Shown: positions 1-9,365, counted from the stretch's first letter. The stretch is DNA of 40,094 nucleotides from Gemmatimonadota bacterium (GCA_020344015.1 CP070812.1:3961584-4001677); one strand, 5' to 3'. Numbers and translations are program-made. Notes: generated by a model from the sequence alone, not told the origin.

Positions 1-1
1 G

Positions 2-1987
2 CGACTCACGGGCCCGGAACTGATGGCCGCCCGCGGGAGGCCCTGCCAGTGGATGCCCGGCTCCGAGGCGCTGCTCTGCCAGTTGATCCCGGAGGACCGA
101 GGCCCGGCGCCGCAGGCGTCGCGCGCGCCGAAGGGTCCGACGATCCAGGAGGCTGCCGGTGGCCGCAGGGCTCCGGTTCGTACGTACCAGAACCTCCTCA
201 CGTCCCCGTTCGACGAGGTCCTGTTCGACTACTACTTCACCGCGCAGCTGGCGCTCATCGACCTGAACGGCGAGCGCCGTGCGATGGGCGAGCCGGCGAT
301 CTTCGCCGATATCGACCCGGCGCCCGACGGCATGCACATCCTCGTCGCCCGTGTCCAGCGTCCCTATTCCTATCTCGTGCCGATCTACAGCTTCCCCCGG
401 GAGGTCGAGGTTTGGGGTCATGGCGGTGAAGAAGTACACAAGATCGCATCGCTGCCGCTGGCCGAGAACGTGCCGGCCGGCGGCGTCCCCGAGGGCCCGC
501 GCAGCATACGGTGGCGTGTCGGCGACTCGCATACCCTCGTCTGGGCCGAGGCGCTGGACGGCGGCGACCCGAAGGCCGAGGTGGAGCATCGCGACCGAAT
601 CGTCATCAAGATGCCGCCCTTCGACGGCGACGCCGTGGAGGTCGCGCGCACCGAGCTGCGCTACCGGTCGCTCACCTGGACCGCGAGTGGCAGCGCGGCA
701 CTCGTCTTTACGTACGACCGACCGACAAGGTGGTCGAAGACCCTACTCGTCGATTTCGCACCCGCCTTCACCACGCCACGCGTCATCTGGGATCGCAACT
801 CCGAAGACTCCTACGGCGACCCCGGCAGGCCGGTGCTGACCAGCAACGAGGGGGGCGAGACCGTGATGCTCGCGGCCGCCGACCGCCGCTCGATCTACCT
901 GACAGGCTCCGGCGCGTCGCCCCAGGGCGATCACCCCTTCATCGATCGCTTCGATATGATGTCCGGCGCGACGGAGCGCATCTGGCAGGCCGAAGACCCG
1001 TACTACGAGGTGCCGGTCGAATTGCTCGACAACGAAGGCCATCGCATCATCACACGACGCGAATCGAAGACCGAGCCGCCCAACTACTTCGTTCGCGATC
1101 TCGAGAGCGGCGAGTTCACCGCCCTCACGCACTTCGAGGATCCGGCGCCCCAACTGACCGGGATAACAAAGCAGCGTATCCAGTACAAGCGGGCCGACGG
1201 TCTCGATCTGAACGGCACGCTCTACCTGCCACCGGACTATCGTGAAGGTACGCGACTACCCACCGTCGTCTGGGCGTACCCGCGTGAGTTCAAGTCGGCC
1301 GCCGCCGGTCAGGTCCGCGGCTCCGAGCACCGCTTCACCTACTACCGCGGCTACTCGCACCTCTTCTTCCTCACCCAGGGCTACGCCGTACTCGACGGCG
1401 CCAGCATGCCGGTAGTCGGGGAGGGTGACGTGGAGCCCAACGACGCCTTCCGCGAGCAGCTGGTGATGAACGCGCAGGCAGCGGTCGATGCCCTGGTCGA
1501 GATGGGCGTCACCGATCCAGACCGGGTCGGCGTCGGCGGTCACTCCTACGGCGCCTTCATGACCGCGAACCTGCTCGCCCACTCCGACATATTCCGGGCG
1601 GGCATCGCACGCAGCGGCGCCTACAACCGAACGCTCACACCCTTCGGCTTCCAGAACGAGGAACGCACGTTCTGGGAGGCACCCGAGATCTACTTCGCCA
1701 TGTCGCCGTTCATGCACGCCGAGAAGGTCGACGAGCCCATTCTCCTCTTGCACGGCGAGGCGGACACCAATTCCGGGACCTTCCCGATCCAGTCGCGGCG
1801 CTTCTACCACGCCGTCAAGGGATTGGGTGGCACGATCAAGCTCGTCATGTACCCGCACGAGCAGCACGGCTACCGGGGCCGTGAGACGATCCTCGACGCG
1901 CTATACCAGCAGTTCACCTGGTTCGATCGCTGGGTGAAGAACGCACCGCCGCGCGACGAGACGGCTACAGACGCCTCCGGCATGTAG
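2..1987 (+). CDS. S9 prolyl oligopeptidase-family peptidase, glutamyl-endopeptidase-like (5' truncated by window edge)
   Basis: The reading frame is open to the left edge, so the start lies outside; 661 residues are visible. An N-terminal beta-propeller-like region (about residues 1-390) precedes an alpha/beta-hydrolase domain (about 395-650). The catalytic triad can be read directly: Ser515 in GHSYGAF, Asp588 in HGEADTN and His622 in HEQHGY. The propeller text (PCQWMPGS, then a GPTIQE segment and RTYQNLL) resembles the chloroplast glutamyl endopeptidase-like S9 subgroup, whose bacterial members are usually exported and about 800 aa long. About 150 residues including any signal peptide are therefore probably missing. 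The expected role is cleavage of peptides in the periplasm or outside the cell. It is convergent with the M28 gene, with a long hairpin between them. The family is secure; the exact specificity is inferred. Confidence 0.9.
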   Translation, partial: RLTGPELMAARGRPCQWMPGSEALLCQLIPEDRGPAPQASRAPKGPTIQEAAGGRRAPVRTYQNLLTSPFDEVLFDYYFTAQLALIDLNGERRAMGEPAIFADIDPAPDGMHILVARVQRPYSYLVPIYSFPREVEVWGHGGEEVHKIASLPLAENVPAGGVPEGPRSIRWRVGDSHTLVWAEALDGGDPKAEVEHRDRIVIKMPPFDGDAVEVARTELRYRSLTWTASGSAALVFTYDRPTRWSKTLLVDFAPAFTTPRVIWDRNSEDSYGDPGRPVLTSNEGGETVMLAAADRRSIYLTGSGASPQGDHPFIDRFDMMSGATERIWQAEDPYYEVPVELLDNEGHRIITRRESKTEPPNYFVRDLESGEFTALTHFEDPAPQLTGITKQRIQYKRADGLDLNGTLYLPPDYREGTRLPTVVWAYPREFKSAAAGQVRGSEHRFTYYRGYSHLFFLTQGYAVLDGASMPVVGEGDVEPNDAFREQLVMNAQAAVDALVEMGVTDPDRVGVGGHSYGAFMTANLLAHSDIFRAGIARSGAYNRTLTPFGFQNEERTFWEAPEIYFAMSPFMHAEKVDEPILLLHGEADTNSGTFPIQSRRFYHAVKGLGGTIKLVMYPHEQHGYRGRETILDALYQQFTWFDRWVKNAPPRDETATDASGM

Positions 1988-2005
1988 CGGGTGTGAGACG
2001 AACCT

Positions 2006-2087
2006 TGAACTTCAATCACTGAGACACCGAACGTCGAACCGATAGGCACCACAGGTTCGACGTTCGGCGTTCAGTCTTCGATGCTCA
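2006..2087. repeat. Imperfect long inverted repeat between convergent genes
   Basis: The inner arms are a perfect 14-bp inverted repeat (CCGAACGTCGAACC at 2027-2040 and its complement at 2054-2067) around a 13-nt loop. Pairing continues outward imperfectly for about 20 more bases per arm. It sits in the gap between the S9 stop (1987) and the M28 stop (2135). It has no T-tract, so it may act as a bidirectional RNA hairpin or factor-dependent terminator, or be a REP-like palindrome. Confidence 0.75.
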
Positions 2088-2134
2088 GCGCAGCGGACCG
2101 CGTGCGGAGGAGCGATCCAGGGACAGGTAATCCA

Positions 2135-3088
2135 CTACTCCGCCTGTAGGACGCCACTGAAGGCGGGAGGATCGGACCGTTCCGCCAGTGTGACGATCAG
2201 CCCTGCCGCCATTTCACCGATCGTCATCATGCCATCAAAGTCGATCAGCTCGATATCATCCTGGGGCTGGTGATATTCGTCGTGGGTACCCGTGTGGAAG
2301 AAGAGGACGGGCCGCTGGTTACCGTAGAAACAGGCCTGGTCGCTGCGGTTCAGACCCATGTCGCTCGTGCGGAACTCCGGCAATTCACCGTCCACCTCCG
2401 ACAGTATCTCGAGCCAGTCCGGCGACGAACTGTAACCGATCAGTATCAGGCCGTTCTGACTGAAACGGCCGACCATGTCGAAGTTCAGCATGGCCACGAT
2501 GTCGCCCAACGGTACAGTCGGGTTATCGCAGAAGTAGCGCGAACCGACCAGCCCGACCTCCTCCGCACCGTAGGTGTGGACCATGATCGAGCGCCGGCCC
2601 TCCGGGCCACCGCCGCCCATCGCCTCCCACTCAGCCAGCGCGCGCGCAAGCTCCAGCACCAGCGCCGTGCCCGATGCGTTGTCGTCGGCGCCGTTCATGA
2701 CGAGACCGGTCCCGGCCTGCGTGCCCACGTGATCGTAGTGGGCGCCCAGCACCAGCCATTCGCCCGCCAGACTGCCTTCGCCGGGTATCACAGCCAGCAC
2801 GTTCTGCGAGGTGTAGGGCCCGGGCTCGCCGACGAACGTCTGCATGTACATGTCGATGCCGGGCGCGAGGCCGTACCCGATAAACTCACCCCGGATGTAC
2901 TCCGCCGCCATCAGCTCGTAGTCCGAGCCAGACGCCCGACCGAACATGCTGTCGTGCGCCAGCACGCTCAGATGCTCCTCGACGTTCTCCAGGCTGAGAG
3001 TCGGCTCGACCTCCGACCCGGGCGAGGAAGGCGACGATTCACACGCCACCAGCGCCAGTGTAACGAGTCCTAACAAAATACGTTTCAT
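2135..3088 (-). CDS. M28-family zinc aminopeptidase, lipoprotein
   Basis: A 317-aa secreted metallopeptidase. The start at 3088 is chosen because the protein then opens with a lipoprotein signal (MKRILLGLVTLALVAC, lipobox Cys16), and a purine-rich AGGTGAGGGGAG lies just upstream. The open frame runs further 5' but that part is antisense to the next gene. All M28 di-zinc residues are present: His117 and Asp119 (HYDH), Asp135 (ADDNASG), Glu176/Glu177 (AEEVG; general base and ligand), Asp204 (NFDMVG) and His273 (EYHQP). The family removes N-terminal residues from peptides; lipidation implies it is tethered at the cell envelope facing the periplasm or outside. It is transcribed away from the oxidoreductase gene through a short shared promoter gap. 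Confidence 0.92.
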   Translation of the reverse strand: MKRILLGLVTLALVACESSPSSPGSEVEPTLSLENVEEHLSVLAHDSMFGRASGSDYELMAAEYIRGEFIGYGLAPGIDMYMQTFVGEPGPYTSQNVLAVIPGEGSLAGEWLVLGAHYDHVGTQAGTGLVMNGADDNASGTALVLELARALAEWEAMGGGGPEGRRSIMVHTYGAEEVGLVGSRYFCDNPTVPLGDIVAMLNFDMVGRFSQNGLILIGYSSSPDWLEILSEVDGELPEFRTSDMGLNRSDQACFYGNQRPVLFFHTGTHDEYHQPQDDIELIDFDGMMTIGEMAAGLIVTLAERSDPPAFSGVLQAE

Positions 3089-3136
3089 AGCTCCCCTCAC
3101 CTTTCTTTGGGCCTGTCCCCATCGGCAGCGGGCTGC

Positions 3137-3151
3137 AAAATCAAATATAAC
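3137..3151. promoter_or_regulatory. A/T-rich patch, candidate divergent promoter
   Basis: The 144-nt gap between the divergent M28 and oxidoreductase genes is GC-rich except for this stretch. It contains TATAAC on the plus strand (3146-3151) and the overlapping TATATT on the minus strand (3149-3144), both plausible -10 boxes. No convincing -35 element was found on either strand. Confidence 0.35.
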
Positions 3152-3232
3152 ACCCCCCATTGCCTCACCGGGGTCCAGCGTCCGATCTTGTCCGTCACCA
3201 TCCGACCCAGAACCCGACAGAAAGGCTCTGCG

Positions 3233-4261
3233 ATGAAGGCAGCAGTCTTCTGGCAGCACGGCGGCCCCGAGGTCGTCGAAATAGCCGACGTTCCCCGCCC
3301 CCAGGTGGGACCCGGACTGGTCCTCATAGCTGTGCGCGCCGCGGCGCTCAACCACCTGGACCTCTGGGCGCGGCGCGGCCTGCCCGGTCTGCAACTCGAG
3401 TTCCCCCACATCGGCGGCTCCGATATCGCCGGGGTCGTCGAGGAGGTCGGAGACGGCGTCGCGGGGTTCGGCCCGGGAACCCGCGCCCTCGTGAACCCCA
3501 GCCTCTGGTGCGGCAGCTGCGACTGGTGCCTCAAGGGCGAGGAGAGCCTCTGCACGTCCTACAAGATCATCGGCGAGCACATCCGCGGTGGTCTCGCCGA
3601 GTTCGCCGCTGTACCCGCGGCCAACGTGCTCCCCATCCCCGACGACCTGTCGTTCGAGGAGGCCGCCGCGGTGCCCCTCGTCTATCAGACCGCTTGGCGC
3701 GGCCTGGTGAGCCGCGGCCGGCTCCAAGCCGGCGAATACCTGCTGGTCACCGGCGCCTCGGGCGGCGTCTCGACAGCGGCTATCCAGATCGCCAAACACC
3801 TCGGCGCCACCGTCTTCGCGGTAACGGCCGGACCGGAAAAGGTTGCCCGCGTGCGGGAGCTGGGCGCCGATCACGTGATCGACCGCTTGGAGTCGGACTT
3901 CTCGAAGGAAGTGTGGAAGGCGACCGACAAGCAAGGCGTCGACATAGCCTTCGACAGCGTCGGCGAAGCCGTCTGGCCCGACCTGCTCCGCGCCCTCGCC
4001 CGCGACGGCCGACTCGTCACTTACGGCGCTACCACTGGAGCGGCCGGCCAGGTGGAGATCCGCCTAACCTTCTGGAAACAGCTGCAGATCATTGGGACCA
4101 CCATGTCGAGCGCGTCCGAGTTCAACGAAGTGATGTCACTGGTTTTCGAGAAGAAGCTGAAGCCCGTGATCGATGTCGTATGGCCACTCGAGGATGCACG
4201 CGAGGCGCACCACAGACTCGAGGCCGGCCAACAGTTCGGCAAGATAGTCCTGACGCCCTAG
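3233..4261 (+). CDS. Medium-chain dehydrogenase/reductase (zinc-type alcohol dehydrogenase-like or quinone oxidoreductase)
   Basis: A 342-aa cytosolic NAD(P)-dependent oxidoreductase. It starts at the ATG opening MKAAVFWQHGGPE, the usual beginning of quinone-reductase-like MDR proteins, with GAAAGG upstream. A GroES-like N-domain (about 1-130) carries the structural-zinc cysteines Cys93, Cys96, Cys99 and Cys107. The Rossmann domain has GASGGVS at about residue 179. The catalytic-zinc positions are not conserved: NHLDLW replaces the usual Cys-containing segment, and HIGGSDIAG replaces the GHE motif. It probably binds structural zinc only and works like a quinone or enone reductase. It ends 4 nt before queG, so the two are very likely co-translated; no shared pathway is obvious. 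The substrate is unknown. Confidence 0.88.
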   Translation: MKAAVFWQHGGPEVVEIADVPRPQVGPGLVLIAVRAAALNHLDLWARRGLPGLQLEFPHIGGSDIAGVVEEVGDGVAGFGPGTRALVNPSLWCGSCDWCLKGEESLCTSYKIIGEHIRGGLAEFAAVPAANVLPIPDDLSFEEAAAVPLVYQTAWRGLVSRGRLQAGEYLLVTGASGGVSTAAIQIAKHLGATVFAVTAGPEKVARVRELGADHVIDRLESDFSKEVWKATDKQGVDIAFDSVGEAVWPDLLRALARDGRLVTYGATTGAAGQVEIRLTFWKQLQIIGTTMSSASEFNEVMSLVFEKKLKPVIDVVWPLEDAREAHHRLEAGQQFGKIVLTP

Positions 4262-4265
4262 CGCG

Positions 4266-5414
4266 ATGGTACCACGCAAGCTCCCGACCGATAACCCGAC
4301 CGCAGCGGTCAAGGCGCGTGCCCACGAGCTCGGCTTCGAGCTCGTCGGTATCGCACCGGCCGAGCCACCCGAGCACAGCGATTTCTACCTCGAGTGGCTC
4401 GAGCGCGAGTACAACGGCGAGATGGGATACCTCGCCCGCGACGATGCCGTGGCCAGGCGTTTGAACCCCACCGAGGCACTACCCGGCGCCCGCTCCCTTA
4501 TCGTGGTCGCGATGAACTACGCCGGCGGCGAAAACGGCCAGCCCGACGATCCCCGCCTCCCGGTTATCGCCCGCTACGCCCGCGGTATCGATTACCACAC
4601 CGTCTTCGAGGAGAAGCTCGAGCAGCTGGCGGACGCGATCCGCGAGGACTCCGGCGACACGGGGGACACGCGCTGCTATGTCGACTACGGACCGGTCCTA
4701 GAGCGGGACCACGCCCAGCGGGCCGGCATCGGCTGGATCGGGAAGAACACTTGCCTGATCCACCCCGACTTCGGCTCGTACATCTTTATAGGAGAGATCC
4801 TCACGACCGCCGAGCTGAAGACCGACGATCCCTTCCTCCCGGACCACTGTGGCACGTGCGACCGCTGCATCTGGGCGTGTCCTACGGGGGCGATCGAAGG
4901 GCCGCGGGTACTCGATGCCCGCCTCTGCATCTCCTATCTCACCATCGAGCTCAGGGGCCCGATCCCCATCGAGCTGCGACCCACGATCGGCAACCGCGTC
5001 TTCGGCTGCGACATATGCCAAGAAGTCTGTCCCTGGAACAAGGAAGCGCCGCAGACGAGTGAGCCGAGATTCCGGCCCCGCGACGATGTCGAGGGGGCGG
5101 AGCTAGTCGAGCTCATGGGACTTAGCGAGCAGGAGTTCGCAGCGCGCTTCAACGACACGCCCCTGGCGCGCGCTAAGCGCCGCGGCCTGCTGCGCAACGT
5201 CGCCGTCGCCCTCGGCAACTGGTCCGACCCCGCGGCCATCCCGGCGCTGGTCGACGCGCTCAACGACGACGACCCTCTCGTTCGCGGTCACGCCGCCTGG
5301 GCACTCGGCCGCATCGACCGCCCGGAAACGGCCAGAGCACTCGAGTTTCGCTTGCCGCTCGAGGAGGACGGCTGGGTTAGAACGGAGATTGGGCTCGCAC
5401 TGGCCGGGGAATGA
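4266..5414 (+). CDS. queG: Epoxyqueuosine reductase QueG
   Basis: A 382-aa enzyme catalysing the last step of queuosine synthesis: reduction of epoxyqueuosine to queuosine in the tRNA anticodon wobble position, using cobalamin and two [4Fe-4S] clusters. The cluster cysteines are visible as CGTCDRCIWACP (Cys195, 198, 201, 205) and CDICQEVCPW (Cys248, 251, 255). The YVDYGPVLERDHA segment and GIGWIGKN match the cobalamin/substrate-binding region. The C-terminus (about 310-382) has HEAT-like helical repeats (ALVDALNDDDPLVRGHAAWALG) as in known QueG. The ATG lies 4 nt after the preceding stop. The gene ends at the left arm of a long palindrome. No other queuosine gene is present. Cobalamin use fits the adenosyltransferase at the right edge, although QueG does not need adenosyl-cobalamin. 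Confidence 0.96.
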   Translation: MVPRKLPTDNPTAAVKARAHELGFELVGIAPAEPPEHSDFYLEWLEREYNGEMGYLARDDAVARRLNPTEALPGARSLIVVAMNYAGGENGQPDDPRLPVIARYARGIDYHTVFEEKLEQLADAIREDSGDTGDTRCYVDYGPVLERDHAQRAGIGWIGKNTCLIHPDFGSYIFIGEILTTAELKTDDPFLPDHCGTCDRCIWACPTGAIEGPRVLDARLCISYLTIELRGPIPIELRPTIGNRVFGCDICQEVCPWNKEAPQTSEPRFRPRDDVEGAELVELMGLSEQEFAARFNDTPLARAKRRGLLRNVAVALGNWSDPAAIPALVDALNDDDPLVRGHAAWALGRIDRPETARALEFRLPLEEDGWVRTEIGLALAGE

Positions 5415-5424
5415 CATCGTGGAT

Positions 5425-5554
5425 GGGAATTCGGCAATCCATGACTACTTGACTAATTGAACCATAGAATACTCGAAATCAGAATCACGGCGGTTCCTGA
5501 TTCGAGTAGTCTATGGTTCGATTGGCCCTCTTGATCATGGATTGCCGATTTCCC
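5425..5554. repeat. Long palindromic element 1 (arms about 53 nt), overlapping the end of the DUF1015 gene
   Basis: The left arm (5425-5477) and right arm (5501-5554) are imperfect reverse complements. The outer about 20 bases match at 19 positions and the inner about 19 at 18, while the middle is diverged. A short inner stem (CTGATTCG and its complement) leads to a small loop. The left arm contains GGGAATTCGG and CCATGACTACTTGACTAATT. It lies between convergent queG and the DUF1015 gene; the right arm contains the last codons and stop (5535-5537) of the latter. Bases 5439-5477 match the complement of 18391-18429 at 37 of 39 positions, so this is a dispersed repeat family. Confidence 0.88.
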
Positions 5555-6824
5555 AGTCAACATCTTCCCCCGAATCAACCACGTGGATGGCAAAACCCGT
5601 CGGCACCTTCGGCCAGAAATACGTCGTCTTCGCCGGCGTTCGCTCTCCCGCCGCCGCCGCCTCCCGCACCTGAGATATACGCGGCGCAGCGAGCAACGCC
5701 GCCGCCTGCACCGCTCCCGATCTCACAGCCTCCAATGCCGCACTCACCTCCTTCACGTAGCTGACGCGGCCAAACTGTTCCTCTGCGGAGAGCCCCAGGC
5801 AACCCGAGAGGAAGGCGTCGTGAAGTGCTACCGCCGAGATGCCCCGCACCGCCTCCGGATTCCGTAGGCGCATGAGCCAGCCGCCCGGTTCACTCTGCGC
5901 CACCAGCACGAACGTCGGCCGGCCTGCTTCCTCCTCCAGCACCTGCTGCGCCGATTCGCCGTTCATATCGGTCAGCTTGGTGACCTCGAAGTCCGACGCG
6001 GCGTCCAGCGACGCACCGCTCCAATTCAGCGGTTCGCCTCCGATTGTCCGGTGCGTCGGCAGCAACAGCAGGCCCGGGTCGCCCTCGGGGACGATGTAGG
6101 CCAGCAGGAAGTCGTGGGCTGCCCGACCGGAGCCACCAGTGTCAGCGGAACCGACCTCGTCACGGTAGGCGAGCGCCGTTTCGTATCGGTGATGGCCGTC
6201 GGCGATGAGGAAGTTCTGCTCGTTCAGCGCGCCGGCCAATCCATCGAGCCCCTCTCGCTCCTCGACGGTCCACACCTCGTGTGCCTGACCGGCGGGAAAC
6301 TCCGCCCGCTCCGTCGGCTCTCCCTCGGTCAAATCACTAAGCAGCCCCGCGATCCGAGTATCGGCGTCCGAACAGATGAAGAAGACGGGAGAGAGATGCG
6401 CTCGGCAGGCCCGCATGAGGGCGAGGCGATCGGCTTTGGGACCTCTCATCGTGCCCTCGTGTGGGAGGACGATCCCCTCGTCGTACCCGGCTAGCTTAAG
6501 TACTGCCCAGACGCCGGTACGCTGAAAGGACTCACCCCCTGAGCTGAAGTGGTGCCTGTGGACGTAGAACGCAGGCCGGTCGGTTCGGACGAGCACGCCG
6601 TCGTCCACCCACGACTCCAGTGTGCGCGCTGCGCGCTCGTATCGCTCCGGCGCGTCACCGGTAGGATTCGTGATGTGTACTATGTTGTGGGAGCTGCGCC
6701 CTCTCAGCTGTGCCGCTTGCTCGAGGTCGATCACGTCGTAGGGTGGCGCCAAGACCGCGTCCAGTCCGTCGACACGGTCCGACCGATAACGGAGGGCGCG
6801 GAACGGCGCGGCCCTCACCGTCAC
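5535..6824 (-). CDS. DUF1015 family protein
   Basis: A 429-aa protein of the DUF1015 family, recognised by the N-terminus (VRAAPFRALRY, then VLAPPYDVID), the central LIADGHHRYETAL motif and overall length (family about 400-440 aa). The biochemical role of the family is not established; no signal peptide or membrane segment is seen, so it is probably cytosolic. The start is GTG at 6824, overlapping the TGA stop of the upstream M14 gene as GTGA, so translation is probably coupled. The last residues (WEIGNP) and the stop are encoded by the right arm of palindromic element 1, so the C-terminus may have been created or altered by that repeat. Confidence 0.9.
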   Translation of the reverse strand: MTVRAAPFRALRYRSDRVDGLDAVLAPPYDVIDLEQAAQLRGRSSHNIVHITNPTGDAPERYERAARTLESWVDDGVLVRTDRPAFYVHRHHFSSGGESFQRTGVWAVLKLAGYDEGIVLPHEGTMRGPKADRLALMRACRAHLSPVFFICSDADTRIAGLLSDLTEGEPTERAEFPAGQAHEVWTVEEREGLDGLAGALNEQNFLIADGHHRYETALAYRDEVGSADTGGSGRAAHDFLLAYIVPEGDPGLLLLPTHRTIGGEPLNWSGASLDAASDFEVTKLTDMNGESAQQVLEEEAGRPTFVLVAQSEPGGWLMRLRNPEAVRGISAVALHDAFLSGCLGLSAEEQFGRVSYVKEVSAALEAVRSGAVQAAALLAAPRISQVREAAAAGERTPAKTTYFWPKVPTGFAIHVVDSGEDVDWEIGNP

Positions 6825-9148
6825 TTGGCAGCGCTCCTGATCGCGTTGAAGATCAGCGGGTAAGAGGCGATAGTCTGGCCCCGGTACTGCGGTCTGAAGC
6901 CGAATAGTACCACTCGACCTCGACCGTGGCGCACGACCGCAATCGCGCCATGCCCCCCGATGTGCTCGGCCCCGTTCACCCAGCCGCTCAACAGCAGCTC
7001 GCCGGCCTCACCGTAACGTCCCACGATGTCTACGTTGTCACCCGCCTCCTCGGTGGGCTCGAAGGCGAGCCCACGCTGGAACCAGGCCGTCGTACGCGCC
7101 GGCATGCCCTGGGCGAGCGGATGACCGCGCTCGAGGTGCAGGCGCAGTATCGAGCCCGGAATGTAGAAGTCGCGCCGGTCGATTTCGCCGACCACGTCTT
7201 TCACCGGCAGCGCGAACTGCCTGATCGGTAGCAGCGACGCGCGGTTGAAGGCGATCAGCGTGCCGCCCTCTCTGACGAATTCTTCCAGCCCGCGCACTCC
7301 TGTCTCGCCGAGGCCGCCTACGTACTCGGGTGGCATCTCGCCCTCCTCGTGCCCCTCGATCATCGAGCGCGGCGAAAAGTCGGGCAGCAGGATGGCGTCG
7401 AACCGGGACCGCAGGCCTCCGGCGCGAGCATCAGCATCGCGAAGCTGCTCGTACTCGATGCCGTATTCGTCGAACACCCAGCGGGTCCAGCCCGCATCCA
7501 TCGACGACATCCACGGCTCGTAGATCGCGACGCGCGGGCCACGACTGCCGGAGAGGCCTGGCGCCTGCTTTTCGTATGACGGCGCCTCGATGGGCTCCGA
7601 CAGCGCCACATCCGGAAGCTCATCCAACGCCAGCGCATCGACGCCCATCATCAACGGCAACGTGTGCGCTGTCACATCGTACGGCTGACGCAAAGGGCCA
7701 CCCGGGAACTCGGGTAGCGACGGATATTCCTGCACCTCCAGCAGCGTCTTGGCGAAGCCCGAATACGGCTGCGCCAGCGGGATTACGTAGGTGCCTTCGG
7801 TGTAGACTCGACTGTCGGCCACGAACGACTCCAGTGCGCGGTGCACCTCGACACCGCCCGTCACCAGTATGCGCAACATGTCGGCCAGCCCATCCGCGTT
7901 CTGGCCCTCGAGCGGGATCACGAATGCCTGGGGCCAGCCTTCGCGCCCGCCAATGCTGCGCAGCCCAATCCGGTAGAAGTTGTTAAGCCAGCGCTCACGG
8001 TAGAGCGCCGCCTGCTTGAGCAGCGCCGTTGCCCCGGCCTCCTGGTAGTCAACGATGTCGGCGAGTCGCCATTCGCCGCCCGGCCAGGGCTCGGGAAACC
8101 GCCACGAAGACGTTTGAGCGTTCACCCCCCTGCGGCCGCCCAGCGAATCGAACGGAACCGTGATCGGCGTAGCCAGGCGTGTGCTCGCCGTCTCCGTCAG
8201 TACCCGCACGCCACCGTGGTAGTGCTGGTAGGCACGCGCCGGCGTCCAGGCATCGTAGATCGCGTTTATCACGATCCCCGTCTTCCCCTGCCCGTACATC
8301 TCCCACGCCATAGCCGTACCGATGGCGTTGGACCCGGCGATGAGCAGCGGGTCGACGTTCGGCTCGACCGGATCAATCCACGGCGGGGCGAACAAGCGCG
8401 CGCCTCGCGAGCCCATCTGGTGGATGTCGTGCACGATCTGCGGGTGCCATACGTTGTGCAGCTTGGTAACGGTCAGCTGCGTCTCTTTCTGTGTAAATGC
8501 GTACCAATCGCGGTTGTTGTCGTGCCCGACGTAGTGGTGGTAGAGGAACGGCGGCCCCGCCCCTTCCCACGGTCGACCCAGAGTGCTCTCGTACCAGTCC
8601 ACCACCATCTGGCTGCCGTCGGGGTTGAGCGACGGCACCAGCAGCAGGATCACGTTGGCGAGGATCGTGCGGGTCTCCTCGTCGTCTTGCGACGCCAGGT
8701 GGTAGGCCAACCGCATCGGCATCTGGTAACCGCCCACCTCGGTCGAGTGGATCCCACCCGTGATCAGAACGATCGCGCGGCCTGCCGCGATCAGCTCCTC
8801 CGCCTCGAGCTCTGATTCGAGCAGCCGCGGGTCCGCCAGCTTCCGCTGCACCTCCAGGTAGTAGTCCAGCCGCCGCAGGTTCTCTGCGCTGGAGATCGTC
8901 AGAGCGACGAACGGCCGCCCCAAGGTCGTCATCCCCAGCGTGTCGAGCAGGATCCGGTCGCTGGCGTCGGCCAGGACGTTCAGATAGCCGGTTATCTCGT
9001 TCCAGTCCGCCAGCCTGCGGTCCGCACCCACCTCGAAGCCAAGGAACGAGGCGGGCGTCGGGATGTTCTCAGCCGTCCGCTGGGCCAGCAACAAGTTCGG
9101 CAGCAGGGCCACCATCACCAGCGTAACACACGCGTATCGCAGTCTCAT
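6821..9148 (-). CDS. Secreted M14-family zinc carboxypeptidase-like protein
   Basis: A 775-aa exported metallopeptidase. ATG at 9148 is preferred over the GTG 15 nt upstream because GGAGAGG is well spaced before it and the protein then begins with a signal peptide (MRLRYACVTLVMVALLPNLLLAQ). The M14 domain covers about residues 40-370. Zinc ligands are His134 and Glu137 (HSTEVGG) and His243 (HDIHQMG); NPDG and NNRDWYAF are further family motifs, and TETAS probably supplies the catalytic Glu. The C-terminal third (about 540-775) looks like a class-I glutamine-amidotransferase/ThuA-like fold (FDAILLPDF, then GLEEFVREGGTLIAFN), common in long M14 proteins of this type. It overlaps the DUF1015 gene by 4 nt, forming a two-gene operon. 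Confidence 0.92.
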   Translation of the reverse strand: MRLRYACVTLVMVALLPNLLLAQRTAENIPTPASFLGFEVGADRRLADWNEITGYLNVLADASDRILLDTLGMTTLGRPFVALTISSAENLRRLDYYLEVQRKLADPRLLESELEAEELIAAGRAIVLITGGIHSTEVGGYQMPMRLAYHLASQDDEETRTILANVILLLVPSLNPDGSQMVVDWYESTLGRPWEGAGPPFLYHHYVGHDNNRDWYAFTQKETQLTVTKLHNVWHPQIVHDIHQMGSRGARLFAPPWIDPVEPNVDPLLIAGSNAIGTAMAWEMYGQGKTGIVINAIYDAWTPARAYQHYHGGVRVLTETASTRLATPITVPFDSLGGRRGVNAQTSSWRFPEPWPGGEWRLADIVDYQEAGATALLKQAALYRERWLNNFYRIGLRSIGGREGWPQAFVIPLEGQNADGLADMLRILVTGGVEVHRALESFVADSRVYTEGTYVIPLAQPYSGFAKTLLEVQEYPSLPEFPGGPLRQPYDVTAHTLPLMMGVDALALDELPDVALSEPIEAPSYEKQAPGLSGSRGPRVAIYEPWMSSMDAGWTRWVFDEYGIEYEQLRDADARAGGLRSRFDAILLPDFSPRSMIEGHEEGEMPPEYVGGLGETGVRGLEEFVREGGTLIAFNRASLLPIRQFALPVKDVVGEIDRRDFYIPGSILRLHLERGHPLAQGMPARTTAWFQRGLAFEPTEEAGDNVDIVGRYGEAGELLLSGWVNGAEHIGGHGAIAVVRHGRGRVVLFGFRPQYRGQTIASYPLIFNAIRSAAK

Positions 9149-9365
9149 CTCAGACCTCTCCACCGGTGTACCGTTAAGCTGATGGTCGTTGGGATTGGGC
9201 TTGACTGCTCACTCTAGAGGAGGCTTGGCACCCACGCAAGACGTGCACGCCGCCACCGAATCCGGGGGCCGCCTGCCCGACCGGTCACTTGACTGCCACC
9301 TGACCGCCCCCCGCCAGCTTGCATATCAGGAGGAAGCGATTTTTCTGCCGCAATTCGGGAGGAAG

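Noticed and set aside
3089..3934. Extension of the M28 lipoprotein frame by about 280 residues upstream
   Set aside because: It runs antisense through the oxidoreductase gene; a lipoprotein signal with a good ribosome-binding site starts at 3088.
4259..4266. Functional link between the MDR oxidoreductase and queG because of their 4-nt spacing
   Set aside because: Tight spacing supports co-translation, but no known queuosine step needs this oxidoreductase, so no joint function is claimed.
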